Shown here in pieces: positions 34,183-42,500 of a DNA stretch of 42,500 nucleotides. The notes beneath the pieces were generated by a model. The model worked only from the letters and a program-made list of their open reading frames with translations, ran no database searches and was not told the origin of the DNA. Every line of letters starts with the position of its first letter. Positions within the stretch are counted from its first letter, which is position 1. The stretch is taken from the NCBI GenBank assembly GCA_947652325.1, contig CANTCQ010000011.1, forward strand, positions 1-42,500, written 5' to 3'. A program made the translations under genes and the position numbers. The stretch comes from an uncultured Mycoplasmatota bacterium. GTDB taxonomy: Bacteria; Bacillota_I; Bacilli_A; RF39; UBA660.

Positions 34183-34488
34183 ATGAGCAGCTACGATAAC
34201 TCACAAATAAACGCTGCTTATATCGCATTTTGGAAACAAAAAAATTCAAAGTTAAATGATTTAGAAACAGATGGATATATATTAAAATATAAAAATGAGC
34301 AATTAAGAATTAGCGAAATTTACATGCAAGATATTTTAAGAAATCCAAACATTTTTTATAATATGGATATAATAGAAGGTAGCGATTTGTTTAAAATAAT
34401 TAAAGTGCATACCTACGCTATGCAATTAAAAGAATTAGAACTTGAAGAAAAAGTAAGGAGATATAATGAATATGAATATACAAACTAA
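34183..34488 (+). CDS. Unknown small protein, first of a pair
   Basis: The 101-residue product (starting MSSYDNSQINAAYIAFWKQK) is polar and mainly helical with an acidic C-terminal end. No family is recognised. An ATG six bases after AAGGAGG would be too close; the ATG at 34183 has AAGGAGG eight to ten bases upstream. The last 23 bases overlap the next gene, which points to translational coupling. It is transcribed away from sufB. Confidence 0.75.
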   Translation: MSSYDNSQINAAYIAFWKQKNSKLNDLETDGYILKYKNEQLRISEIYMQDILRNPNIFYNMDIIEGSDLFKIIKVHTYAMQLKELELEEKVRRYNEYEYTN

Positions 34489-34888
34489 CCATGAAAATAA
34501 ATTAATTTCGGTAGAAAACTATTTCAATTTGCTTGCTAAGAAAAGTAAACTTGAAGTTATTGAAGAAGTGCAAATGAATGAAATGAAACGATATTTAACA
34601 TATTGTTTTGAATTAGAAAAAAAAGGTATTTTGCCTGAGTCTGCATTACCAAGCCTTGCAAAATACAGAGAAAAAATTAATGCCCTACAAGAAAAAGAAG
34701 CAGAGGATCTAACAAGATTAGAATCTTTAGAAGTAGAAAATTATCAACAAAGTTTTCACAATCAAGAAGATGAAAATTATAAAAGAACATTGCATCAAAA
34801 GTCAGGATATGTAGATGCGATTATTATTCTCGCAGCTCTATTAAATGTAGGATTTATTATAGCAATGACTATATTAGGAAATCGATAA
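34466..34888 (+). CDS. Unknown protein with C-terminal membrane anchor, second of a pair
   Basis: A 140-residue protein with a long helical, probably coiled-coil part (about 15-100) and one membrane helix near the C-terminus (about 118-136, I-I-I-L-A-A-L-L-N-V-G-F-I-I-A-M-T-I-L) ending in a short basic tail. That is a tail-anchored layout with the bulk in the cytosol. AAGGAG lies five bases before the ATG at 34466. It is coupled to the upstream 101-residue gene, so the two proteins probably work together at the membrane. No known family. Confidence 0.78.
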   Translation: MNMNIQTNHENKLISVENYFNLLAKKSKLEVIEEVQMNEMKRYLTYCFELEKKGILPESALPSLAKYREKINALQEKEAEDLTRLESLEVENYQQSFHNQEDENYKRTLHQKSGYVDAIIILAALLNVGFIIAMTILGNR

Positions 34889-34907
34889 ACTATTTTATTG
34901 ATAATGC

Positions 34908-34945
34908 AGAAAAAGGGATTCAAATTTGTTACCTTTTCTTTTTAG
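34908..34945 (+). terminator. Possible terminator after the gene pair
   Basis: AGAAAAAGG and CCTTTTCT form an imperfect stem around a 15-base loop, followed by TTTT. Weak but at the right place, about 20 bases after the stop. Confidence 0.4.
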
Positions 34946-35014
34946 TTTTATCTTCCTTTAATTATTTGTTAATTAGCATTCGATTTTTATATACACTTAT
35001 TTCTCAATAAAACG

Positions 35015-35037
35015 AAAAAAGAAGCTTATTTTGCTTC
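35015..35037 (-). terminator. Short terminator overlapping the spoVS stop
   Basis: GAAGC and GCTTC (minus strand, loop AAAATAA that includes the stop codon) are followed by TTTTTT. The stem is only 5 bp, so efficiency is uncertain. Confidence 0.45.
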
Positions 35038-35286
35038 CACAATTAATTTAATCGCTGTTTTTTGCTCTCCATTAATAATAATATCACTAAAAGCAGGAAT
35101 GCATACCAAGTTTTCACCACTTGGAGCAACGAAACCTCTAGCAATTGCTATTGCTTTAATCGCTTGATTTAAACTTCCAGCTCCAATAGTTTGTATTTCA
35201 ACGCTTTTACTTTCACGATAAATATTTGCAATCGCTCCCGCCACCTTGCTTGGATTTGATTTTGATGATACTTTTAATATTTCCAT
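35026..35286 (-). CDS. spoVS: Stage V sporulation protein S
   Basis: SpoVS is a small Alba-like protein (86 residues) that in Bacillus helps progress beyond stage V of sporulation; homologues occur also in non-sporulating bacteria. The start MEILKVSSKSNPSKVAGAIA is nearly invariant in the family, as are the I-G-A-G-S-L-N-Q-A-I-K-A-I-A-I-A-R-G block and the V-C-I-P-A-F core. It is full length. AAGGAGGAAAT precedes the ATG. It lies in a cluster with trmL and the spore-coat genes. Confidence 0.96.
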   Translation of the reverse strand: MEILKVSSKSNPSKVAGAIANIYRESKSVEIQTIGAGSLNQAIKAIAIARGFVAPSGENLVCIPAFSDIIINGEQKTAIKLIVEAK

Positions 35287-35344
35287 ATTTCCTCCTTAAT
35301 TTATATAGTAAACTATATGAAAAAAGAAAAAAAAAATACATGAT

Positions 35345-35854
35345 TTAAGATTCTTCTATGAAATTTTTACTTTTATGTGGTTCATTAAGCAACAAATCTT
35401 TATAGTTTTGTTGTCTCAAAGCTTCATAAATCATAATGGCAACTGTATTAGATAAATTAAGTGCACGAACTTTATCAGTCATTGGCATACGCATGCAATG
35501 ATTCATATAAGGCTTTAAGATTTTTGGAGGAATTCCTGTACTTTCTTTTCCAAAGAAAAAATAGATATTTTCACTCTTATTACTATAATCAAAACTTGTA
35601 TGTGGCTTATGCCCATACCTTGTTAAAAAATAATAAGTTCCTTCATTCTTCGAAAAGAAATCTTCCATATTTTCATACAACATATAATCACAAAATTCTA
35701 TATAATTCACACCACTTCGTTTAATATATTTTTCATCTAATGAAAAACCAAGTGGTTTAATTAAATGAAGTTTTGTATCCGTTGCAACACAAGTACGCAT
35801 GATATTTCCCGTATTTCCTGGAATTTCTGGTTCAAATAATACAATATTAAGCAT
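35345..35854 (-). CDS. trmL: tRNA (cytidine/uridine-2'-O-)-methyltransferase TrmL
   Basis: TrmL (SPOUT class) methylates the 2'-O of the wobble nucleotide 34 in certain leucine tRNAs. The 169-residue protein has the family start LNIVLFEPEIPGNTGNIMRT, L-I-K-P-L-G-F, the F-F-G-K-E-S-T-G-I-P knot loop and the C-terminal V-R-A-L-N-L-S-N-T-V-A-I-M-I-Y-E knot. AAGGAGTGATAAG precedes the ATG. It is 12 bases downstream of the small paralogue gene and probably co-transcribed with it. Confidence 0.95.
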   Translation of the reverse strand: MLNIVLFEPEIPGNTGNIMRTCVATDTKLHLIKPLGFSLDEKYIKRSGVNYIEFCDYMLYENMEDFFSKNEGTYYFLTRYGHKPHTSFDYSNKSENIYFFFGKESTGIPPKILKPYMNHCMRMPMTDKVRALNLSNTVAIMIYEALRQQNYKDLLLNEPHKSKNFIEES

Positions 35855-35866
35855 CTTATCACTCCT

Positions 35867-36154
35867 TTATAATAATTCGTAATCACAAAATCTTTCTATT
35901 TTTTCCCAATCTCTTTCTAATAAGACCCCATCAATTGTTTCTGTGTAATACAACTCATACAAAGTTTTGAAAAAAACTTCTCCGCTTTGGTCTTGAACAG
36001 CATCTCCAAATCGCTGGAAACTTACCTTATCTTTGTAATTTATTATAATATACTTCTTACCATTTAGTAAAAAAGGTATTTCTGGTTCTGAATCCTTATA
36101 TTTTTCTAAATATTCTTTAAATTTTTCATATCTCCAATCATTTGCATTTTCCAT
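35867..36154 (-). CDS. Small unknown protein, paralogue of the gene at 227
   Basis: A 95-residue cytosolic protein (from M at 36154, starting MENANDWRYEKFKEYLEKYK) related to the 227-556 product: F-Q-R-F-G, Q-S-G-E-V-F-F-K-T-L-Y-E-L, T-I-D-G and a late W-E-K-I-E. Family and role are unknown. A longer frame begins with TTG at 36175; neither start has an ideal ribosome site, and alignment with the paralogue favours 36154. It precedes trmL by 12 bases. Having one copy on the mobile element and one in the core chromosome is notable. Confidence 0.75.
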   Translation of the reverse strand: MENANDWRYEKFKEYLEKYKDSEPEIPFLLNGKKYIIINYKDKVSFQRFGDAVQDQSGEVFFKTLYELYYTETIDGVLLERDWEKIERFCDYELL

Positions 36155-36190
36155 TTTTATCACGTACTTCCTCAATCAAAAGTATAACAC

Positions 36191-36211
36191 AAAAAAGGCC
36201 TAGTAGCCTTT
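36191..36211 (-). terminator. Terminator at the end of cotJC
   Basis: AAAGGC and GCCTTT (stem of six, loop TACTAG containing the cotJC stop) followed by TTT-rich sequence on the minus strand. Confidence 0.65.
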
Positions 36212-36757
36212 CTTTTTATAATATTTATAAAGTTCTTTAAAACGATTAAAGTGAATAATTTCTCTTTGTCTTAAAAACAGAAGTGGTCCTATAACATCTT
36301 CATCGGTTGCAAGTTCTATTAAGTTTTCATAAACAGCTCTTGCTTTTTGTTCTGCTGCCATATCTTCTGAAATATCTGCAAGTACGTCTCCTGTTACAGC
36401 AAAGTATCCTGTTGTAAAAGGAACACCACTAGCATTTGATGGATATACACCCATTCCATGTTCAGAATACATATCTCCAAGACCAGCAGATTTCATTTCT
36501 TCTACACTTGCTCCTTCTGTAAGTTGTTTAATCATTGTAGCAATCATTTCTACATGCCCAAGTTCTTCTGTTGCAATATCATTTAACAAACTTTTTCCTT
36601 TTTCATCTGGCATCGTAAACTTTTGACTAAAATAGCGAAGTGCTGCTGCAAGTTCTGAATTAGCCCCACCAAATTGGGTATGCAAATATTTCGCCATTTT
36701 TAAATCTCTTTTTTTAATATTTACTGGATAATTTAACGTTTTCATATATTTAAACAT
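36200..36757 (-). CDS. cotJC: Spore-coat protein CotJC, manganese-catalase family
   Basis: CotJC is a ferritin-like, manganese-catalase-related protein of the inner spore coat. The 185-residue protein has N-terminal K-T-L-N-Y-P-V-N-I, L-H-T-Q-F-G-G-A-N-S-E-L-A-A-A-L-R-Y-F-S-Q, the metal motif A-T-E-E-L-G-H-V-E-M and a second E-x-x-x-A-R-A-V-Y-E-N-L helix, then R-Q-R-E-I-I-H-F-N-R-F. Its start overlaps the cotJB gene by eight bases, with GGAGG inside the latter, so the two are coupled. It ends at its own terminator. Confidence 0.95.
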   Translation of the reverse strand: MFKYMKTLNYPVNIKKRDLKMAKYLHTQFGGANSELAAALRYFSQKFTMPDEKGKSLLNDIATEELGHVEMIATMIKQLTEGASVEEMKSAGLGDMYSEHGMGVYPSNASGVPFTTGYFAVTGDVLADISEDMAAEQKARAVYENLIELATDEDVIGPLLFLRQREIIHFNRFKELYKYYKKKGY

Positions 36758-37202
36758 ACATACTACCTCCAGACTTATCCCATGGCCATGGATTTTTCAT
36801 CCATTCATAATTTTTACTATTTACTTGTTCTAAAATAAGTGGACCATATTCTTTTGCATATCTATCTTTTAGTTCTATGCAAAGTCTGACATATTCTTTC
36901 AATTTTTCATAAATAGCTTCATCTTCTGGATGTAAATCTAAATATAAGTTTAAATCATTTACAGCAAAATCATATTCCATTATTTGATACAAAAGAGCTT
37001 CTCTTTCGTTTTTTGGTTTTAAAGGTATATAAATCATTCCTTTATATGGTACATATTCTTCTTTCCACATATTTCCACGTAAAAATCCTTCTTTGGTACT
37101 TACTAACTTATCTTCTCTTGGATATTCAAAGTAATTAGTAGGTTCTTGAAAATGAAAGCCAGCTAAACTAAGTACATCAAAATCATTATTTTCAAATAAC
37201 AT
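36750..37202 (-). CDS. cotJB: CotJB with an N-terminal extension
   Basis: The 150-residue product carries the CotJB core in its C-terminal two thirds: E-A-L-L-Y-Q-I-M-E-Y-D-F-A-V-N-D-L-N-L-Y-L-D-L-H-P and the end W-M-K-N-P-W-P-W. The first 60 residues contain E-G-F-L-R-G-N-M-W-K-E-E-Y-V-P-Y-K, resembling the small coat protein that normally precedes cotJB, so this looks like a joined CotJA-like plus CotJB protein. An upstream frame exists, but AGGAGGAG before the ATG at 37202 fixes the start. It sits between the calcium ATPase and cotJC. Confidence 0.88.
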   Translation of the reverse strand: MLFENNDFDVLSLAGFHFQEPTNYFEYPREDKLVSTKEGFLRGNMWKEEYVPYKGMIYIPLKPKNEREALLYQIMEYDFAVNDLNLYLDLHPEDEAIYEKLKEYVRLCIELKDRYAKEYGPLILEQVNSKNYEWMKNPWPWDKSGGSMYV

Positions 37203-37264
37203 TTTCTTTTCTCCTCCTAGCTTATTGTATGAATAAAAGGAAAAATAGAAAAGGCTTATGACTA

Positions 37265-39877
<2,613 letters not shown>

Positions 39878-39931
39878 AGTATGCTTGTCCTCCTAACAAA
39901 AGATATGTACAAGCCATAAAAAAAATAACAC

Positions 39932-39956
39932 AAAAAAAAGAAATTACTAGTTTCTT
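39932..39956 (-). terminator. Terminator after the gtrA-like gene
   Basis: AAGAAA and TTTCTT form a 6-bp stem (loop CTAGTAA) followed by a T-run on the minus strand, in the gap between the GtrA gene and the calcium ATPase. Confidence 0.5.
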
Positions 39957-39977
39957 TTTTAATTGATTAAAAATGTA

Positions 39978-40403
39978 TTAAAGGTCTTTTTTTCGAAATA
40001 CAAAAATTTTACTCAAAATATAATTGGCAATGATTACAATCACTTGACTTATTAGCTTTCCTATTGTATCACTACCATGTAAAAGCGTAACAAAAGTAAA
40101 CATAATTATCATATCCATTAAAAGAGTTAAAACTCTAGAACTGCAAAAACTTAAAAATTCTTTTCCATAATGTTCTGATTTACTTTTAAATACAAAAATA
40201 CGATTTGTAATGTAAGCAAATAAAACTGCTAATATCCATGAAATAATATTTGCAATTTGCATTTCAAAAACATTTTCTGAATTAAAAAAAGTATGTACAC
40301 AAATAAAGTATGTCATTAAACTGACCACAGTTGTAAGCATACCAACAATAATGTAATTTATAAATTCTTCGTATTTTTTATATATTTTTTTTATTTTTTC
40401 CAT
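39978..40403 (-). CDS. GtrA-family membrane protein
   Basis: The 141-residue protein has four membrane helices and the family start E-F-I-N-Y-I-I-V-G-M-L-T-T-V-V-S-L, with N-R-I-F-V-F-K in the middle and I-L-S-K-I-F-V-F-R-K at the end. GtrA proteins are thought to flip undecaprenyl-phosphate-linked glucose or other sugars across the membrane. A GTG start at 40418 within the upstream gene is possible; the ATG at 40403 is chosen. It overlaps the WecA-like gene by 26 bases and is presumably co-transcribed. It complements the GtrB-like enzymes in the polysaccharide locus. Confidence 0.9.
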   Translation of the reverse strand: MEKIKKIYKKYEEFINYIIVGMLTTVVSLMTYFICVHTFFNSENVFEMQIANIISWILAVLFAYITNRIFVFKSKSEHYGKEFLSFCSSRVLTLLMDMIIMFTFVTLLHGSDTIGKLISQVIVIIANYILSKIFVFRKKDL

Positions 40404-41448
40404 TTTTAATTTTCTCACTTCTCTTAAATAAGATATCTGTTTTTAACACAATAAATAAAAATACTAACATTAAACCAACATAAATAAATATAGCGTAATA
40501 GGTATCTCCTAATACATAAAAAATGGAGGTTGCTGCAAATAAAATATCTATTGCATAAATAATTAACAATGAAGAACGAGTGGAAAATTTCATATTAAGA
40601 AGTTGATGGTGTAAATGTGATTTATCAGGGGTGTTAAAAGGATTTTGACCTTTTAACAGTCTTCTTATAATGGAAAAAGCGACATCAATTATAGGTGTTG
40701 CTAAAATCATAAGCGGAATAATTAAAGAAGTAAAAGTAGCCGTTTTGTAACCTAAAAGAGATACTACAGCAATAATAAATCCTAAAAAATTACTTCCTGT
40801 ATCACCAACATATATTCTAGCGGGTGGAAAATTGTAAACCAAAAAACCAAGGGTAGACCCAAGCATGATAAGAGCAAGTGTTGTATCTAGGCCTTCCATT
40901 GCATTCATAATATATGCAATAATCGCAATGGTTAAAAAATAAATAGAACTGACTCCAGAACTTAAACCATCTAATCCATCTGATAAGTTGATTGTATTGA
41001 TAATAGCTACAATTAAAATTATTGTAATGATATAATTCCAAGGAGCAGCAAATGTAATGTTAAAACCAATAAAAGTAATAAAATCGAGTGTTATATTTCC
41101 ATAAAATACAATAATTCCTGCCGCAAGTAGTTGTACAAATAGTTGGTATTTTGCTTTTAGAGGATTAATGTCATCCATAAAGCCCATAAAAATCAACAAA
41201 AAACTTCCCATTAAAATGGATAACATTTGCACACTACTTCTAGCATACAACATATAACCTAGCATAAAGGAAAAAAATATCGCAAGACCTCCAAGAGTTG
41301 GCATAGGCACTTTATTTGTTCTTCTTGCATTTGGATAATCTAAGGCTTTTACGTGATAGGCAATACGTTCAACTATTGGTGTTACAATTAAACTACTTAA
41401 AAATGTTACAAATACAATAATGAATACATCATGACCATTTACATACAT
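40378..41448 (-). CDS. WecA/TagO-like undecaprenyl-phosphate glycosylphosphotransferase
   Basis: A 356-residue membrane enzyme of the MraY/WecA superfamily, which transfers a sugar-1-phosphate to undecaprenyl phosphate as the first step of surface-polymer synthesis. Ten to eleven helices carry G-G-L-A-I near 53, F-M-D-D (91-93) as the Mg-binding pair, D-G-L-D-G-L-S (157-163), V-G-D-T-G-S-N near 213, and the late H-L-H-H-Q-L-L motif. The H-L-H-H motif favours WecA/TagO over MraY. No PEP-lipid II genes are nearby. A TATAAT box at 41483-41478 stands about 30 bases upstream. Confidence 0.92.
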   Translation of the reverse strand: MYVNGHDVFIIVFVTFLSSLIVTPIVERIAYHVKALDYPNARRTNKVPMPTLGGLAIFFSFMLGYMLYARSSVQMLSILMGSFLLIFMGFMDDINPLKAKYQLFVQLLAAGIIVFYGNITLDFITFIGFNITFAAPWNYIITIILIVAIINTINLSDGLDGLSSGVSSIYFLTIAIIAYIMNAMEGLDTTLALIMLGSTLGFLVYNFPPARIYVGDTGSNFLGFIIAVVSLLGYKTATFTSLIIPLMILATPIIDVAFSIIRRLLKGQNPFNTPDKSHLHHQLLNMKFSTRSSLLIIYAIDILFAATSIFYVLGDTYYAIFIYVGLMLVFLFIVLKTDILFKRSEKIKNGKNKKNI

Positions 41449-41477
41449 TTTACTTCACTTCCATTTTATCTATTCTT

Positions 41478-41483
41478 ATTATA
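41478..41483 (-). promoter_or_regulatory. -10 element of the WecA-like gene
   Basis: TATAAT on the minus strand 30 bases upstream of the start codon. The -35 (TTCATT, 17 bases away) is poor. The rest of the gap to 41732 shows no gene. Confidence 0.5.
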
Positions 41484-41732
41484 ACGTAAAGCAAAAAAAA
41501 AATGAAGAAAAATAACGATTTAAATATATTTATAAAAAAATTTTGGCAAAACAAAGAATAGGTGTCTAATTTTTAAAATCTATAAATAATGGTCTTTAAA
41601 CAAAAATAATTGTCTTATTTTTTCTATACTATGATATGATTCAAACTTAGAAAAAGGAATCATTGTATTTTTAGCAAATTTGAATTACCATGGTTAGATG
41701 GATTTTACAAGATTTTTTTACACTCTCTTTTT

Positions 41733-42170
41733 TTAATTATTACATATATAATTAGATTTTTTTAAACTATGTATAATATTTTCTTGATTGTCTAAAAATA
41801 TTTCTTTTGAACATACTATTTTAAATTCTATATTTTTTTCATTACAAGTATATCCATAATTTAATAATTCATTTGTTTTTTTTTGTATATTTTCTTGTTC
41901 TTCTTTATTATTCACAATATATACATTTTCAAACGTAACCATTATCATATTTTCTTTGTATATTTCAATTTCTACTTTTTCTTCTACATTTTCTTTATCA
42001 TTCATATTGCTTTTATTACATATTATTTTTTTTCTATTCTCTTTTATAGAATTTTCTTGATTATTTATTTTTTCGTTTTGTTTATAAGTAAAGAAAACAA
42101 TCCCTATATCAATGCAACATGTTATAAAAATAAGTACTAGAAGTATTTTAATTATTTTAATATCTTTCAT
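41733..42170 (-). CDS. Signal-anchored unknown protein with paired cysteines
   Basis: A 145-residue protein with an N-terminal membrane helix (about 6-28, ILLVLIFITCCIDIGIVFFT) and a charged external domain. Beyond the helix four cysteines occur: C-N-K, Y-T-C-N-E-K, I-V-C-S-K and a final Y-I-C-N-N, which could form disulfides outside the cell. No family is recognised. The ATG at 42170 follows AAAGGAAGAC; a longer frame is unsupported. It follows the cysteine-rich secreted protein to its right by about 15 bases, so the two are probably co-transcribed and act at the surface together. Confidence 0.75.
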   Translation of the reverse strand: MKDIKIIKILLVLIFITCCIDIGIVFFTYKQNEKINNQENSIKENRKKIICNKSNMNDKENVEEKVEIEIYKENMIMVTFENVYIVNNKEEQENIQKKTNELLNYGYTCNEKNIEFKIVCSKEIFLDNQENIIHSLKKSNYICNN

Positions 42171-42184
42171 ATGTCTTCCTTTCA

Positions 42185-42500
42185 TTAAAATTCACATTGG
42201 TGTGTTTTTTCATTTAAAGTACTTCCATCTCTTTCATTACATTTATAACATGTACTTGGACATTTATCCCATATGGTACATGGACTTCCGCCTTGCATAC
42301 ATGGTAAATATTCATAGGAATCACATCCCCATGTATCTTTTGGCCCATCATAGTGACATGGTCCTGTAGGATTTGCACAAGTAGTCCAGTATCCACCACA
42401 CATACCTGGATGCGGATTACAATCAATCTCACAAGAATAAGAAATCGCTGGATAACTATGGTTCACTTGGAATGTTGTTGAACTACTTAAACCATTTCCT
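42185..42500 (-). CDS. C-terminus of a cysteine-rich secreted protein (cut by window edge)
   Basis: The open frame reaches the right edge of the window, so only the last 104 residues are visible. It starts G-N-G-L-S-S-S-T-T-F-Q-V-N-H-S-Y-P-A and then has about twelve cysteines in 75 residues, often as C-x(2-6)-C with many Gly, Pro and Trp. Such density implies disulfide-bonded extracellular folding. The internal GTG at 42466 is not a start, because the frame stays open upstream with coding-like sequence. It ends just before the membrane-anchored protein at 41733-42170. Family unknown. Confidence 0.75.
   Translation of the reverse strand, partial: GNGLSSSTTFQVNHSYPAISYSCEIDCNPHPGMCGGYWTTCANPTGPCHYDGPKDTWGCDSYEYLPCMQGGSPCTIWDKCPSTCYKCNERDGSTLNEKTHQCEF

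Noticed and set aside
41449..41732. Possible small RNA in the gap upstream of the WecA-like gene
   Set aside because: No promoter plus terminator pair and no convincing hairpins.

Overview
The window is a strongly AT-rich stretch of a bacterial chromosome, read with the standard genetic code: Trp is TGG, and long genes such as recG and the pyruvate:ferredoxin oxidoreductase are intact with TGA as stop. SpoVS, a CotJB/CotJC spore-coat pair, an oxygen-sensitive pyruvate:ferredoxin oxidoreductase, SufB and Rgp-type glycan genes point to an anaerobic, spore-forming or formerly spore-forming low-GC Bacillota. An uncultured gut lineage near RF39/Erysipelotrichales or Clostridia is a guess from gene content, not a measurement.

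1-3300: remains of an integrated mobile element. It holds fragments or short copies of XRE-type regulators (a partial gene at the left edge, a frameshifted pseudogene, a short TTG-start gene), a small unknown protein, the coiled-coil tail of what looks like a MobV relaxase, and an intact tyrosine recombinase. The recombinase lies between two copies of a tandem 11-bp repeat that look like integrase arm sites. A compact small-RNA candidate with a consensus promoter sits just outside the right arm site.

3300-10050: housekeeping genes, namely a DUF975 membrane protein, recG, a second small-RNA candidate converging on the oxidoreductase gene, the oxidoreductase itself, and a divergent 89-residue unknown.

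10100-32800: a cell-surface polysaccharide locus, nearly all on the minus strand. One block (28453 to 21319) resembles Rgp-type rhamnan loci: two rhamnosyltransferase-like enzymes, a methyltransferase, a Wzt/Wzm-type ABC exporter, another GT2 and RgpF. A second block with its own promoter (21294) carries DUF2142, DUF2304, GT2, GT4 and DUF6020 proteins, a Wzx flippase, a GtrB-like enzyme and a GT-C enzyme, ending at a strong terminator near 10030. A rare fusion of an O-antigen polymerase/ligase-like domain to a GT4 domain lies at 30485-32764, behind sufB. Export through both an ABC pump and a flippase is therefore encoded here. A WecA/TagO-like initiating transferase and a GtrA flippase-like protein lie at 39978-41448.

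32785-39877: sufB, which has a nearly leaderless promoter abutting a divergent promoter for two unknown small proteins; spoVS, trmL, a paralogue of the island's small protein, cotJC, cotJB and a P-type calcium ATPase.

41700-42500: a membrane-anchored small protein downstream of a cysteine-rich secreted protein whose 5' part lies beyond the window.

The most interesting signal is RNA-level. Two loci flanking the integrase carry the C-rich segment CCCCCTGAA immediately before a terminator hairpin, and the third locus (about 6137-6283) displays the exact complement TTCAGGGGG in a hairpin loop, suggesting an RNA-RNA interaction between island-linked and chromosomal transcripts.
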